Shown: positions 15,485 to 23,226, counted from the stretch's first letter. The stretch: DNA of 42,051 nucleotides from Chloroflexota bacterium (GCA_030613785.1 JAUWLF010000028.1:1-42051); one strand, 5' to 3'. The notes: a model not told the origin generated them from the sequence alone. A program made the numbers and translations.

Positions 15485-15550
15485 CGGTCAACCTTTCGAT
15501 TGTATCGATTCTACCGGAAAGCTGACCGCTTGTCTGTGACAAAAGTCTCA
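15485..15550 (-). promoter_or_regulatory. CRP-box class II promoter 2
   Basis: Operator TGTGAC-AAAA-GTCTCA at 15535-15550 (plus reading), with a minus-strand -10 TAGAAT at 15513-15508 and a 21-bp spacing as in promoters 1, 3 and 4. An inverted repeat CGGTCAACC (15485-15493) / GCTGACCG (15521-15528) brackets the -10. The predicted start is near 15501. Downstream are the broken ABM copy and then the kinase/regulator operon. Confidence 0.78.
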
Positions 15551-15674
15551 TTCTCTTCATGAAGCGTTCCGATCTCATCTCCTCTACCGCAAGAGGGCGG
15601 ACGATGTACCGCGCGGCGCTGAGACAATGGATCAGTGCTATGTCCAACGAAGGGACCGAGAGAAGAACCGTTAT

Positions 15675-16283
15675 TCAGGGAGTGTCCTGCCGAGTGTGTA
15701 TCCCCAGGATCTTCTCCAGTTCCTCATTCGAGGGCTCTCTCACGATCCGCCCTTCGATATCCAGCGTAGGAGTGGAGACGTAGCCTTGGTTCCACTCCCT
15801 CACTCTCTCCGCTGCCTCCTGGTCTTGGTCCACATCCACCAGGGTATAGGGCACCCGGTGGCAATTCAGGAAGCGCCTGGTGCGGATAGTATCGCTACAC
15901 CAGTAGGCCCCATAAACAACGATGCGCGGCCAAGGGCTACCCTCCTCTCGGATGGGTGGGCTCTCTATCACCGGCGGTCGATAATCACTGCTCACGAACA
16001 GATGGCAGATGCAATGGCCGCTCTCGGCTATATCTTGCTTATGGCGGTAGCAAGGGCAGATGAACTTCCGATCCTGCACGGGATCGCTGGTCCGCTCCTG
16101 TCAAGGACAGTAGGGCCAGCCGAACGTATCAGCCTGCCGACCTATGCCCCTGACGATGCCCTCCCAAACATCCTGGTCTGGGTTGAGATGGTAGGGGCTG
16201 ATCTCCGCGTAGCGCAAAGCCATTCGTCTTGCGCGGTTGATCAACTCCTCCAGGCTTTTACCGGTATTGGGAGTCTTCTGCAT
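15675..16283 (-). CDS. Predicted selenoprotein: ferredoxin-thioredoxin reductase beta domain fused to glutaredoxin
   Basis: A 202-residue frame interrupted only by UGA at 16101-16103 (codon 61). Residues 1-105 match the catalytic subunit of ferredoxin-thioredoxin reductase: LEELINRARRMALRYAEISP, FGWPYCP-U, ICPCYRHKQDIAESGHCICH. The motif is CPU-x14-CPC-x12-CIC. In the cyanobacterial enzyme the first and third motifs provide the redox pair Cys57/Cys87 beside a 4Fe-4S cluster; the UGA is exactly at the Cys57 position. Residues 120-200 are a glutaredoxin (IVVYGAYWCSDTIRTRRFLN, STPTLDIEGRIV) with a one-cysteine CSDT site. ATG 16283 has AAGGGTG upstream; a GTG at 16079 that would start the rear half alone has none. 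The protein likely passes ferredoxin electrons to a thiol/selenol site in the cytoplasm. Sec is inferred. Confidence 0.82.
16069..16086 (-). promoter_or_regulatory. SECIS-like hairpin for the reductase/glutaredoxin gene
   Basis: In the RNA, CGAUCC-CGUGCA-GGAUCG makes a perfect 6-bp stem with a six-base loop whose second base is G. The loop starts 20 nt after the UGA at 16103-16101. Position, stem length and loop G fit the bacterial SECIS description. Confidence 0.68.
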
Positions 16284-16626
16284 ATCACCCTTCTAAGCTA
16301 TCTGGTTTGAATCAGTCCGCATTGTGGGCTTAGGCTCCGCGCGTGTCATCCGGGCGTACAAGTTCACAAGCCCACGAAAGTGAAGCTGGCCCTGATGCGA
16401 TGCTGAGAGGTGCGCTGAAAACGTGGTGTGCTGCAGGGAGCCTATGCTGACCGGCGCCTCGTAAGGTAGGTGACCGATACCGCGTCTGCGACGATAGGCT
16501 CGATATCGAAGTGCGGAGCGAAACGTCGCTCCAGTCGGCGGCCCCTCCACGATTCCAAGATGGAATACTCCGCGTGAGTCCTCGTGCACGACAAGCCCCG
16601 CGTGTGCCAACCAACCATTTGTTCTT
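16284..16626 (-). other. Leader or decayed stretch before the reductase/glutaredoxin gene
   Basis: Between CRP-box promoter 3 and the reductase start there are about 340 bases. All minus frames are poorly gene-like; one gives FDIEPIVADAVSVTYLTRR, faintly like a methyltransferase, but it meets stops. I read it as a decayed gene or a long leader. No riboswitch is recognised. Confidence 0.35.
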
Positions 16627-16669
16627 ACTGTACCAGAAAGCGGACCGCCTGTATGTGACAAAAGTCTCA
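16627..16669 (-). promoter_or_regulatory. CRP-box class II promoter 3
   Basis: Operator TGTGAC-AAAA-GTCTCA at 16654-16669 (plus reading), and minus-strand -10 TACAGT at 16632-16627, 21 bp apart. The predicted start is near 16620. The next real gene downstream is the reductase/glutaredoxin selenoprotein. The downstream arm of the inverted repeat seen in the other copies is not clear here. Confidence 0.75.
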
Positions 16670-16735
16670 TTTCTGCAAGGCTTTCGACGTTGTCATCCTA
16701 TCCTCCAGCCCTTCCTCAGACAGTCAGTGGCGATT
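16667..16735 (-). pseudogene. Second 3'-end remnant of a Crp/Fnr gene
   Basis: Twenty-three codons read NRH-stop-LSEEGLEDRMTTSKALQK, then TGA. NRH-L-EEGLEDR aligns with DRHRLIILDQEGLENR at the end of the intact regulator, with an in-frame TGA and small changes. It lies directly upstream of operator 3 and its last codon touches it, mirroring the arrangement at promoters 1 and 4. Confidence 0.5.
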
Positions 16736-16849
16736 GATTGAGCCAATCGAACTGCAATCTCATTTTAGGAGAGACGCGCAATGAGACCCCTCGGCTTCGA
16801 AGCATATCGCTCGTTTGCTGGAGCCTACAGGCCGAGATGCAAAGAAAAA

Positions 16850-16914
16850 CGATCAGCCCTCCAGCACCTTCGATGTACCTCAAAGCTGATCGCCTGTATG
16901 TGGCAGGAGTCCAG
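16850..16914 (-). promoter_or_regulatory. CRP-box class II promoter 4 (degenerate)
   Basis: Operator TGTGGC-AGGA-GTCCAG at 16899-16914 (plus reading) keeps one good half. The minus-strand -10-like TACATC at 16877-16872 is again 21 bp away. A perfect 8-bp inverted repeat CGATCAGC (16850-16857) / GCTGATCG (16885-16892) brackets it. It lies just past the 3' end of the intact Crp/Fnr gene. No intact gene follows directly. Confidence 0.55.
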
Positions 16915-16929
16915 TCTTAGCGACGCATC

Positions 16930-17610
16930 CTACACCATGGCCCTGTTTTCGAGCCCCTCCTGATCCAGAATGATGAGCCGGTGACGATCAAAGCGGATGA
17001 GGCCCTCCTCTTCGAAGTCCCGTAGTGCCCGCCCCACTGTCTCTCTTACGGTGCCCAGTTGGGCAGCCATCTCCTGCTGCGTCATGCGACGCGGCGCCTC
17101 GTGGCCTCCGACCGCCTCGGTCAGCAACAGCTTGGCCAGACGCGCGCTGACCGTCCGCAACGAAAGATCCTCCACTAGCGAGAGGAGATGACGGGCGCGT
17201 GCCGCCAGATTCTCAATGATCCCTACGGCGAGGGCCGGATACCTGGCCAGGAGATCCAACATGGTGCCTCTATCAATGATCCTCAACACCGAGCCCAGAG
17301 CTGCCATGGCGCTCAGAGGATTGGGACCGCCGTCGAGCACGGCCACTTCATTGAAGAACTCACGTGGACCCAGCATCTTCACGACCTGCTCCCTGCCATC
17401 CCGCGACACTTTGAACAGCTTGACGCGCCCCTTCTCGACGATACACAACCCCGCACAGGGATCGCCCTCCAGGAAGATCACCTCTCCTTTGCCATACCGA
17501 CGCTCGATGGCTGCTCGAGCAACCGCTCCCAAAGCAACCTCATCGAGACGGGCGAAGTAAGGTACAGAACGCAGTAGTTCCGTGCTCGAGTCCACCGTGT
17601 CAGCCTCCAC
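16930..17610 (-). CDS. Crp/Fnr family transcription regulator
   Basis: A 226-residue regulator. The cyclic-nucleotide-type beta-barrel spans about 15-125 (GEVIFLEGDPCAGLCIVEKG, PREFFNEVAVLDGGP). It is followed by the long dimer helix and a winged helix-turn-helix (RRMTQQEMAAQLGTVRETVG, RALRDFEEEG). There is no N-terminal cysteine set for an Fe-S cluster as in Fnr, and no CooA-type heme motif is obvious. The recognition helix contains RETVGR, identical to E. coli CRP, which predicts TGTGA half sites; four such operators lie in this window. The effector is unknown. It starts 32 bp after the isomerase stop and probably continues that operon. Confidence 0.92.
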   Translation of the reverse strand: MEADTVDSSTELLRSVPYFARLDEVALGAVARAAIERRYGKGEVIFLEGDPCAGLCIVEKGRVKLFKVSRDGREQVVKMLGPREFFNEVAVLDGGPNPLSAMAALGSVLRIIDRGTMLDLLARYPALAVGIIENLAARARHLLSLVEDLSLRTVSARLAKLLLTEAVGGHEAPRRMTQQEMAAQLGTVRETVGRALRDFEEEGLIRFDRHRLIILDQEGLENRAMV

Positions 17611-17642
17611 TGCATCTCCTCAACGGCCTGATAGGATCGAGT

Positions 17643-18707
17643 TCATGAAGCCCCGGCTAATCTCTCCTTGAGGTAGTCGATGGTCCTCACGGGCGTGGGG
17701 TCAATCCCCCGCAGCGCAGCCAGATAGTAACTGACATAATCGCCGAAATGGATCGCCCACAGCGCCTGCGACAGACGACTTTCGCCCTCCACCTGTATGA
17801 ACTCGTGAGCGATGCCTTTCTCCTCTAGAATCTCCCCGGTCACTTGGAGGCGCACGCGATGGCGAGGATGGTACAAGTCCGAGGAGAGCATCAGCACCCG
17901 CGCCACTTCGCGCAGAGTTATGGGAAACTCGTAGCCAGCCACCGCGTTGTGGTTCAGTTCCGGTAGTACCTCCCAGAAAGCCCAGCCCTTGCTGTTCTCG
18001 TTGAACTGGCATTTCCACCGGCGCGCCACCTCGGACAGATGCCCTGCCCCGTAGACCACGGGCAAGCGCTCCTCCAGCCTGCGGGCCAGTTGCTTGGCCG
18101 CGTTTTCTTCGTCCGGAACCTGCACCCCTATCTGCGACTGTAGACGCTCAGTCAAGACGATCGCCTCCTCCAACTGCTCCCACATGTCCCGAATGAGATC
18201 GAGTTCTCGCAGGATTCCAAGGATCAGCACGAAGGAGAAGCCCAAGGCAGCTCGAGGCTGGGACTCGTAGTCAAAGGTAATGAGGGGGAGGCCCTGCTTC
18301 TGGCAGATCTGCGCCAATCTTCCACCAGTGGTGACGGCGAGTGGCCAAGCTCCGCGCTCCAGTGCCTCGGCAAAAGCGGCGAGGGTCTCCTCTGTTTCAC
18401 CCGAATAGCTGGATGCGATAACCAAGGTATGATCATCCACAAAGGCTGGCAGGCCGTAGTCTCTGTTGACGAGAATCGGCACGGAGCATGAATCCTGCAC
18501 CAGGTTCCGAACCAGGTCGCCGCCGATGGCCGAGCCCCCCAGGCCGAGAATGACCACTTCATCCACCAGACGGTACTCTATGGGCAGGGAACAGGCCTCC
18601 ACGAGGGACCTGGCTTTCCTGCACTGCGCGGGCAGTTCCGACACACGTGCGGCCATGCCATCGGGGTCTACGCTCTTCAGGTAAGCGATGTCGTCGAGAT
18701 CAACCAT
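17643..18707 (-). CDS. Bifunctional phosphoglucose/phosphomannose isomerase
   Basis: A 354-residue isomerase interconverting glucose-6-P/fructose-6-P and mannose-6-P/fructose-6-P in the cytoplasm. It has two SIS domains. The first shows VVILGLGGSAIGGDLVRNLV and VIASSYSGETEETLA (sugar-phosphate loop). The second shows PVVYGAGHLSEVARRWKCQF, NENSKGWAFWEVLPELNHNA, with the catalytic Glu/His region. This form, common in archaea, Aquifex and Chloroflexota-like bacteria, differs from E. coli Pgi. The ATG at 18707 lies 2 bp past the rsmI stop. It links glycolysis to mannose-based glycans. Confidence 0.92.
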   Translation of the reverse strand: MVDLDDIAYLKSVDPDGMAARVSELPAQCRKARSLVEACSLPIEYRLVDEVVILGLGGSAIGGDLVRNLVQDSCSVPILVNRDYGLPAFVDDHTLVIASSYSGETEETLAAFAEALERGAWPLAVTTGGRLAQICQKQGLPLITFDYESQPRAALGFSFVLILGILRELDLIRDMWEQLEEAIVLTERLQSQIGVQVPDEENAAKQLARRLEERLPVVYGAGHLSEVARRWKCQFNENSKGWAFWEVLPELNHNAVAGYEFPITLREVARVLMLSSDLYHPRHRVRLQVTGEILEEKGIAHEFIQVEGESRLSQALWAIHFGDYVSYYLAALRGIDPTPVRTIDYLKERLAGAS

Positions 18708-18709
18708 GC

Positions 18710-19540
18710 CTATTCTTCCTCCATCGACAGCCAGATGCGGTACACTTCATTCCGAGGACGCCGCCCTAACTTTGCCACTTCCCTGACCGCGTCACTTCCA
18801 GACATCCCCTCGTCCCGAGACCTCGCCAGTGCCTCCTCGATCATTCCCTGGTCCCAGCTCTCTTCCTCGGCACCCTGCATAACAAGGGTGACTTCACCTC
18901 GCGGCGGGTTCCCTTCGAAGCGGTCCACAACCTCGCTCACACTCCCACGCACCACCTCCTCGTGCAACTTGGTCAATTCCCTGGTGATAGCCACGGACCG
19001 TTCGCCCAACGTCTCCCTGATGTCCTCCAAAGTCCTCAGCAAGCGATGGGGAGCCTCGAAGGCTACGATCGTGCGTGTCTCGCCAGCGAGCGATTGGAGC
19101 AAGCGCACCCGTTTGCCCCTCTTTCGCGGCAGGAAACCTAGATAGAGGAAACTATCGGTCGGCAGTCCTGAGATGACAAGCGAGGACGTTACCGCCGAAG
19201 GGCCGGGAACCGGCACCACATCGATGCCCCTTTCGATGGCAGCCTTGATCAGTTCGTACCCCGGGTCGGAGATACCAGGCATGCCCGCCTTGGACACCAG
19301 GGCCACGTCCTTCGTCTCCAAGGCATCCATGACGTATTCCAGCTTGGTCAGCTTGTTGTGCTCCCAGTAGCTGGTGAGAGGGGTCTTGATGTCGTAGTGG
19401 CTTAGAAGCCTGCGGCTGGCGCGGGTATCCTCAGCAGCAACAAGGCCCACCTGGCCCAGGACGCGCAAAGCCCGCAAGGTGATGTCTTCTAGATTCCCTA
19501 TGGGCGTTCCTACGATGTACAACGTCCCCACCAGATTCAA
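18710..19540 (-). CDS. rsmI: 16S rRNA 2'-O-ribose methyltransferase RsmI
   Basis: A 276-residue tetrapyrrole-methylase-fold enzyme that methylates the ribose of C1402 in 16S rRNA. The signature start is GTLYIVGTPIGNLEDITLRA. Then follow VAAEDTRASRRLLSHYDIKT, LVSKAGMPGISDPGYEL (normally SDAGTPG), VPVPGPSAVTSSLVISGLP, FLYLGFLPRKRGKR and FEAPHRLLRTLEDI. The end of the protein matches the normal length of about 280. It is the first gene of a three-gene minus-strand operon with the isomerase and the Crp/Fnr regulator. The ATG at 19540 is the natural start. Confidence 0.95.
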   Translation of the reverse strand: MNLVGTLYIVGTPIGNLEDITLRALRVLGQVGLVAAEDTRASRRLLSHYDIKTPLTSYWEHNKLTKLEYVMDALETKDVALVSKAGMPGISDPGYELIKAAIERGIDVVPVPGPSAVTSSLVISGLPTDSFLYLGFLPRKRGKRVRLLQSLAGETRTIVAFEAPHRLLRTLEDIRETLGERSVAITRELTKLHEEVVRGSVSEVVDRFEGNPPRGEVTLVMQGAEEESWDQGMIEEALARSRDEGMSGSDAVREVAKLGRRPRNEVYRIWLSMEEE

Positions 19541-19594
19541 TCTCCCTCACACAAGCATACGCCAACGCGATGCCTTTGTCAAGGGATGGAGACT

Positions 19595-19627
19595 ACCCTC
19601 CCGAAGGTTCAGAACCTTCGGGAGGGT
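19595..19627. repeat. Perfect 16-bp hairpin, intergenic repeat type
   Basis: ACCCTCCCGAAGGTTC and its exact reverse complement are separated by one base, between the divergent rsmI and lon genes. It is not placed as a terminator for either gene. The arms resemble the terminator at 12172-12206 (shared ACCCTCCCG and AGGTT), suggesting a mobile or dispersed palindromic repeat. Confidence 0.75.
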
Positions 19628-19665
19628 TAGGGCGAGTGGCCCCATCCCGCCGCGCGACTCGTAGC

Positions 19666-19681
19666 AAGGGCTTCAGCCCTT
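19666..19681. repeat. Short hairpin AAGGGC-TTCA-GCCCTT
   Basis: A perfect 6-bp inverted repeat with the tetraloop TTCA, 38 bp from the large hairpin at 19595-19627. The two together look like one composite intergenic repeat. Nothing else explains 19541-19800. Confidence 0.55.
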
Positions 19682-19809
19682 CACACCCGCGAAAGTGGGG
19701 AATACGAACCAGGAAGCTAGCAGAAGGGCTGGCGTTGTGGCAACCGTCTTCTGATAACAGTATGGGAAAACGCTTCTCAAGGCTCCTGAGTTTCCTCCAC
19801 GGTCTCCAC

Positions 19810-19838
19810 TTGAAAGACACCAGACTATCGTGTATTAT
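19810..19838 (+). promoter_or_regulatory. lon promoter
   Basis: TTGAAA (19810-19815), a 17-bp spacer, then TATTAT (19833-19838), a good sigma-70-type promoter. The transcript would start near 19845 and carry a small hairpin GAGAGC-TTC-GCTCTC (19848-19862) directly before the GGAGGA ribosome site. This hairpin could tune translation. Confidence 0.7.
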
Positions 19839-19874
19839 CTATTTCAGGAGAGCTTCGCTCTCGGAGGACCAAAC

Positions 19875-22262
19875 ATGGAACAGGATCAAGTCGAGCCAAC
19901 TGAAGAAGCGGTAGATCTGGTTGAGTATCCCCTTCTGCCCGTGCGGGACGCGGTGGTGTTTCCGCACATGATGATACCTCTTTTCGTGGGTCGGGATCGC
20001 TCCCTGAGGGCCGTAGACGAAGCCCTGGAAGCCGACCATCGCATCCTCATTGTCACACAAAGGCAGGCTGAGATCGCGGAGCCAACCCCTGAAGATCTCT
20101 ACACTATCGGCACGATCGCCTCCATCGCTCGCATGCTGCGCATGCCTGATGGCACCACCAGCATTCTGGTTGAAGGCTTGCAGCGCGCGAAGGTAGTTGA
20201 CTTCACACAAACTCGTGCCTTCTTCCGGGCGAGGGCAATGCCCATCCTGGAAGTCGTTGAAGAACAGCCCCTCACCGAAGCCCTGATGAGGGCGGCCCTG
20301 GCGCTTTTCGAGAAATGCGTAGAGCTCAGTCGCTCTCTGTCCGATGACGCCTACGTGACCGCCATGAATGCCCAAGATGCCGGCTGGCTGGCCGATGTCT
20401 TAGCTGCACATCTCGATCTCGATGTGGATGAAAGGCAACAGTTGCTGGAAACGCTGGATCCGGTGACCCGTTTGCAGAAGCTGAGCATCCTGCTGGCCAA
20501 AGAGCTGGATGTCTTGGAACTCGAGGATCAGATTCACTCTCAGGTGCAGGAGGAGGTCGACAAGACCCAACGGGAGTTCATGCTTCGGGAGCAGATGAAG
20601 GTCATCCAGCAAGAACTTGGTGAATTGGATCCTCTGATGCAGGAGAAGAATGAACTCCACGAGAAGATCGATGCCTCTCAGATGCCCGATGAGGTGAGGG
20701 AGAAAGCGGAGAAGGAGTTGGCCCGTCTGGACGCCATGCCGCCGATGTCTCCCGAAATGGGGATCATTCGGACCTACCTCGATTGGCTGATCGAGTTGCC
20801 ATGGGCTGAGGAGACGAAAGACAACGAAGACGTCGTGCAGGTGGCCAAGCTTCTCGATGAGGAGCACTACGGCCTGCCAAAAGCGAAAGAGCGAATTCTG
20901 GAATACATCTCGGTGCGCAAGCTGGCTGGCGAGAAGATGCGGAGCCCCATCCTGTGCTTTGTGGGTCCGCCAGGCACTGGGAAGACCTCACTGGGTAAAT
21001 CCATTGCCAAGGCTCTCGGCAGGAACTTCGTTCGCGTGAGCCTGGGGGGCATACGAGATGAGGCGGAGATCAGAGGGCATCGCCGCACGTACATCGGGTC
21101 ATTACCCGGCCGCGTGATCCAGACCATGCATCGAGCCAAGACGGTCAACCCCCTCTTCATGCTTGACGAGATAGACAAGCTGGGAACCGATTTTCGTGGA
21201 GACCCCGCCGCTGCGCTGCTCGAGGTGCTGGACCCTGAGCAGAACCATGCCTTCTCCGACCACTACCTGGACGTGGACTACGACTTGTCGAAAGTGATGT
21301 TCATTACCACAGCCAACATCTTGGACCCCATCCCGCCTGCACTCCAGGATCGGATGGAGGTCATCGAATTCCCTGGTTACATCGAAGAGGAGAAGGTGGA
21401 GATCGCGAAGAGATTCCTGATACCTCGCCAGATGGAGGAGCATGGTCTGAAGGACCTCAGATTCTCGGACCGGGTGCTGCGCGAGATGGTTCGCGAATAC
21501 TGCTATGAGGCTGGCGTGCGCAACCTGGAGCGGGCGGTCGCCACCATTTGCCGGAAAGGGGCCAGGGCCATCGCCGAGGGCAGGAAAGCCCCTCGCCACG
21601 TCTCGGTGCAATCTTTACCCAAGTATCTTGGGCCTCCTCAGTACTCCTATGGAATCATGGAGGAAGAAGATGAGGTGGGACTGGCCACGGGTATCGCCTG
21701 GACCGCTGGCGGCGGGGACACGATGGCGGTGGAAGTGACACTCATGGAAGGCAAGGGGAATCTAATCCTGACCGGCCAGTTGGGTGAAGTGATGCAAGAG
21801 TCAGCCCAAGCCGCCCTGAGCTATGCCCGATCCCACGTCGCCGACCTGGGGCTCAAGAAGAGAAGGTTCGACAAGCTGGACATCCACGTACATGTGCCTG
21901 AGGGAGCGATTCCCAAGGATGGTCCCTCTGCTGGGGTGACGATCGCTACGGCCCTCGTCTCCGCACTCTCCAGCCGTCCCGTCCATCGTGAGGTGGGAAT
22001 GACTGGTGAGATTACCCTGAGGGGACGGATCCTGGGGATCGGTGGTTTCAGGGAGAAAGTTCTGGCTGCCCACAGGGCGGGTCTGAAGAAGGTCCTCCTT
22101 CCCAAGAAGAACGAGCGGGACTTGCAGGAGATACCGAGGAAGGTGCGAAGAGACATGGAGTTCGTTTTTGTGGAGAGGATGGACGAGCTATTGCCACTCG
22201 CGCTGGTGCAGCCTGCCCCTGACAGCGCCAAGAAGCACCCCCGTGCAGGTATCTCCTCTTGA
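19875..22262 (+). CDS. lon: ATP-dependent protease Lon
   Basis: A 795-residue Lon A-type protease that degrades damaged or regulatory proteins. The N-terminal substrate domain spans about 1-210 (YPLLPVRDAVVFPHMMIPLF). It is followed by a coiled helical section, an AAA+ domain with GPPGTGKT at 364-371 and MLDEIDKLG (Walker B), then a serine-lysine protease domain with Ser685 in PKDGPSAGVT and Lys728 in FREKVLAA. The length is standard. The ATG at 19875 is chosen because GGAGGA lies 6-8 nt upstream; an upstream in-frame start at 19830 falls inside the promoter. It is transcribed away from rsmI and appears monocistronic. Confidence 0.97.
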   Translation: MEQDQVEPTEEAVDLVEYPLLPVRDAVVFPHMMIPLFVGRDRSLRAVDEALEADHRILIVTQRQAEIAEPTPEDLYTIGTIASIARMLRMPDGTTSILVEGLQRAKVVDFTQTRAFFRARAMPILEVVEEQPLTEALMRAALALFEKCVELSRSLSDDAYVTAMNAQDAGWLADVLAAHLDLDVDERQQLLETLDPVTRLQKLSILLAKELDVLELEDQIHSQVQEEVDKTQREFMLREQMKVIQQELGELDPLMQEKNELHEKIDASQMPDEVREKAEKELARLDAMPPMSPEMGIIRTYLDWLIELPWAEETKDNEDVVQVAKLLDEEHYGLPKAKERILEYISVRKLAGEKMRSPILCFVGPPGTGKTSLGKSIAKALGRNFVRVSLGGIRDEAEIRGHRRTYIGSLPGRVIQTMHRAKTVNPLFMLDEIDKLGTDFRGDPAAALLEVLDPEQNHAFSDHYLDVDYDLSKVMFITTANILDPIPPALQDRMEVIEFPGYIEEEKVEIAKRFLIPRQMEEHGLKDLRFSDRVLREMVREYCYEAGVRNLERAVATICRKGARAIAEGRKAPRHVSVQSLPKYLGPPQYSYGIMEEEDEVGLATGIAWTAGGGDTMAVEVTLMEGKGNLILTGQLGEVMQESAQAALSYARSHVADLGLKKRRFDKLDIHVHVPEGAIPKDGPSAGVTIATALVSALSSRPVHREVGMTGEITLRGRILGIGGFREKVLAAHRAGLKKVLLPKKNERDLQEIPRKVRRDMEFVFVERMDELLPLALVQPAPDSAKKHPRAGISS

Positions 22263-22647
22263 ACAGAGATCGCCGCATGACTCCGTGCCAGCACCGTGAT
22301 GGTTGACAGTTCGCGGTCAAGAGAGAGCGGCCATCGGCCCGACACTCTCGGAAGCTACTACCATGGTCAGCGCGGATGGAGGCAGAATCGTCAACGGCCT
22401 TGATCCCAACGGTACCAAGATCGAATTCTCAATGGAGCCCGGGGAGACCCCTGATCTGATCCTCCTGCCGGGCCCCCTCTGCGTTCGGCCCCGCCCACTG
22501 AACATCATAGATGACCGCAGACGCGTCGCGCGCCCCACAGTCACCACATACGCACCATGGATGCGCAGACACGGCTAGACCATCATGGGGAGCCTGCACC
22601 ATGGAATCCCGTTGCTTCACTTGGGGGACATCATCAAGGGAGGAGGA
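22263..22647 (+). other. Gap between lon and xpt without a supported gene
   Basis: Both strands show short frames, none with a recognised family or good ribosome site except the real xpt start. I looked for a purine riboswitch, which often precedes xpt, and did not find its conserved core. No convincing terminator or promoter could be assigned. Confidence 0.4.
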
Positions 22648-23217
22648 ATGAAAGAACTCAAGGAAAAGATCCTGGCCGAGGGAAAGAACATGGGAGGAGG
22701 GATTCTCAATGTTAACAGCTTCCTGAATCATCAGGTTGACTGTGAACTGATGGTCCACATCGGTCAGGAGCTGGCGGAGAGGTTCGCCTCCGACAACGCC
22801 AACAAGATACTAACGGCTGAGATCTCAGGTATTGCGCCAGCCCTTGAGGTGGGTGTGGCCCTGGGGGTTCCAGTAGTATTCGCCCGCAAGATATGGTCTG
22901 TCACCATGCCCAAAAACTGCCATGTGCGCATGGTTCCCTCCCACACCAAGGGAACCATGGTTCAACTGATAGTGGCTCCGGATTTTCTGAACAAAGGGGA
23001 CAGAGTGCTCATCATTGACGACTTCTTGGCCACGGGACGGACCATAGAAGCCTTAGCTCACATCGTCGGCGAGAGCGATGCCGACTTGGTCGGCTTCGGC
23101 GCAGTCATAGAGAAGGCCTTCGAAGGAGGCCGGGCGCGCTTGGCAGCGTTCAATGTGCCCATCGAATCCGTCGTCATCATCGAGAGCATGGAGGGCGACA
23201 AGATAGTCTTCAGATAG
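22648..23217 (+). CDS. xpt: Xanthine phosphoribosyltransferase
   Basis: A 189-residue purine phosphoribosyltransferase that makes XMP from xanthine and PRPP. Features: KILAEGKNMGGGILNVNSFL at the start, SGIAPALEVGVALGVPVVFA, and the PRPP loop VLIIDDFLATGRT with the acidic pair, all matching Bacillus Xpt. The start is the ATG at 22648, preceded by AGGGAGGAGGA; an earlier in-frame ATG at 22585 adds 21 residues not typical of the family. It is 9 bp ahead of guaA, so xanthine salvage to XMP feeds directly into GMP synthesis. Confidence 0.93.
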   Translation: MKELKEKILAEGKNMGGGILNVNSFLNHQVDCELMVHIGQELAERFASDNANKILTAEISGIAPALEVGVALGVPVVFARKIWSVTMPKNCHVRMVPSHTKGTMVQLIVAPDFLNKGDRVLIIDDFLATGRTIEALAHIVGESDADLVGFGAVIEKAFEGGRARLAAFNVPIESVVIIESMEGDKIVFR

Positions 23218-23226
23218 GCTGGAAAC

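Noticed and set aside
15551..15674. Possible Crp C-terminal scrap upstream of promoter 2 (RYIVRPLAVEEMRSERF)
   Set aside because: Similarity to the intact regulator's end is too weak; kept out of the feature list although its position would fit the pattern at promoters 1 and 3.
15675..16079. Stand-alone glutaredoxin gene starting at GTG 16079
   Set aside because: The GTG lies within the SECIS-like hairpin loop and has no Shine-Dalgarno sequence; the reductase cysteines continue across the UGA in the same frame.
16293..16670. A 125-codon minus-strand frame before the reductase/glutaredoxin gene
   Set aside because: Its beginning overlaps the CRP operator and -10 box of promoter 3, there is no ribosome site, and the amino acid text resembles no family.
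22303..22578. A 91-codon plus-strand frame between lon and xpt
   Set aside because: No family, no ribosome site, no coupling to xpt. A purine riboswitch was also looked for here and not found.
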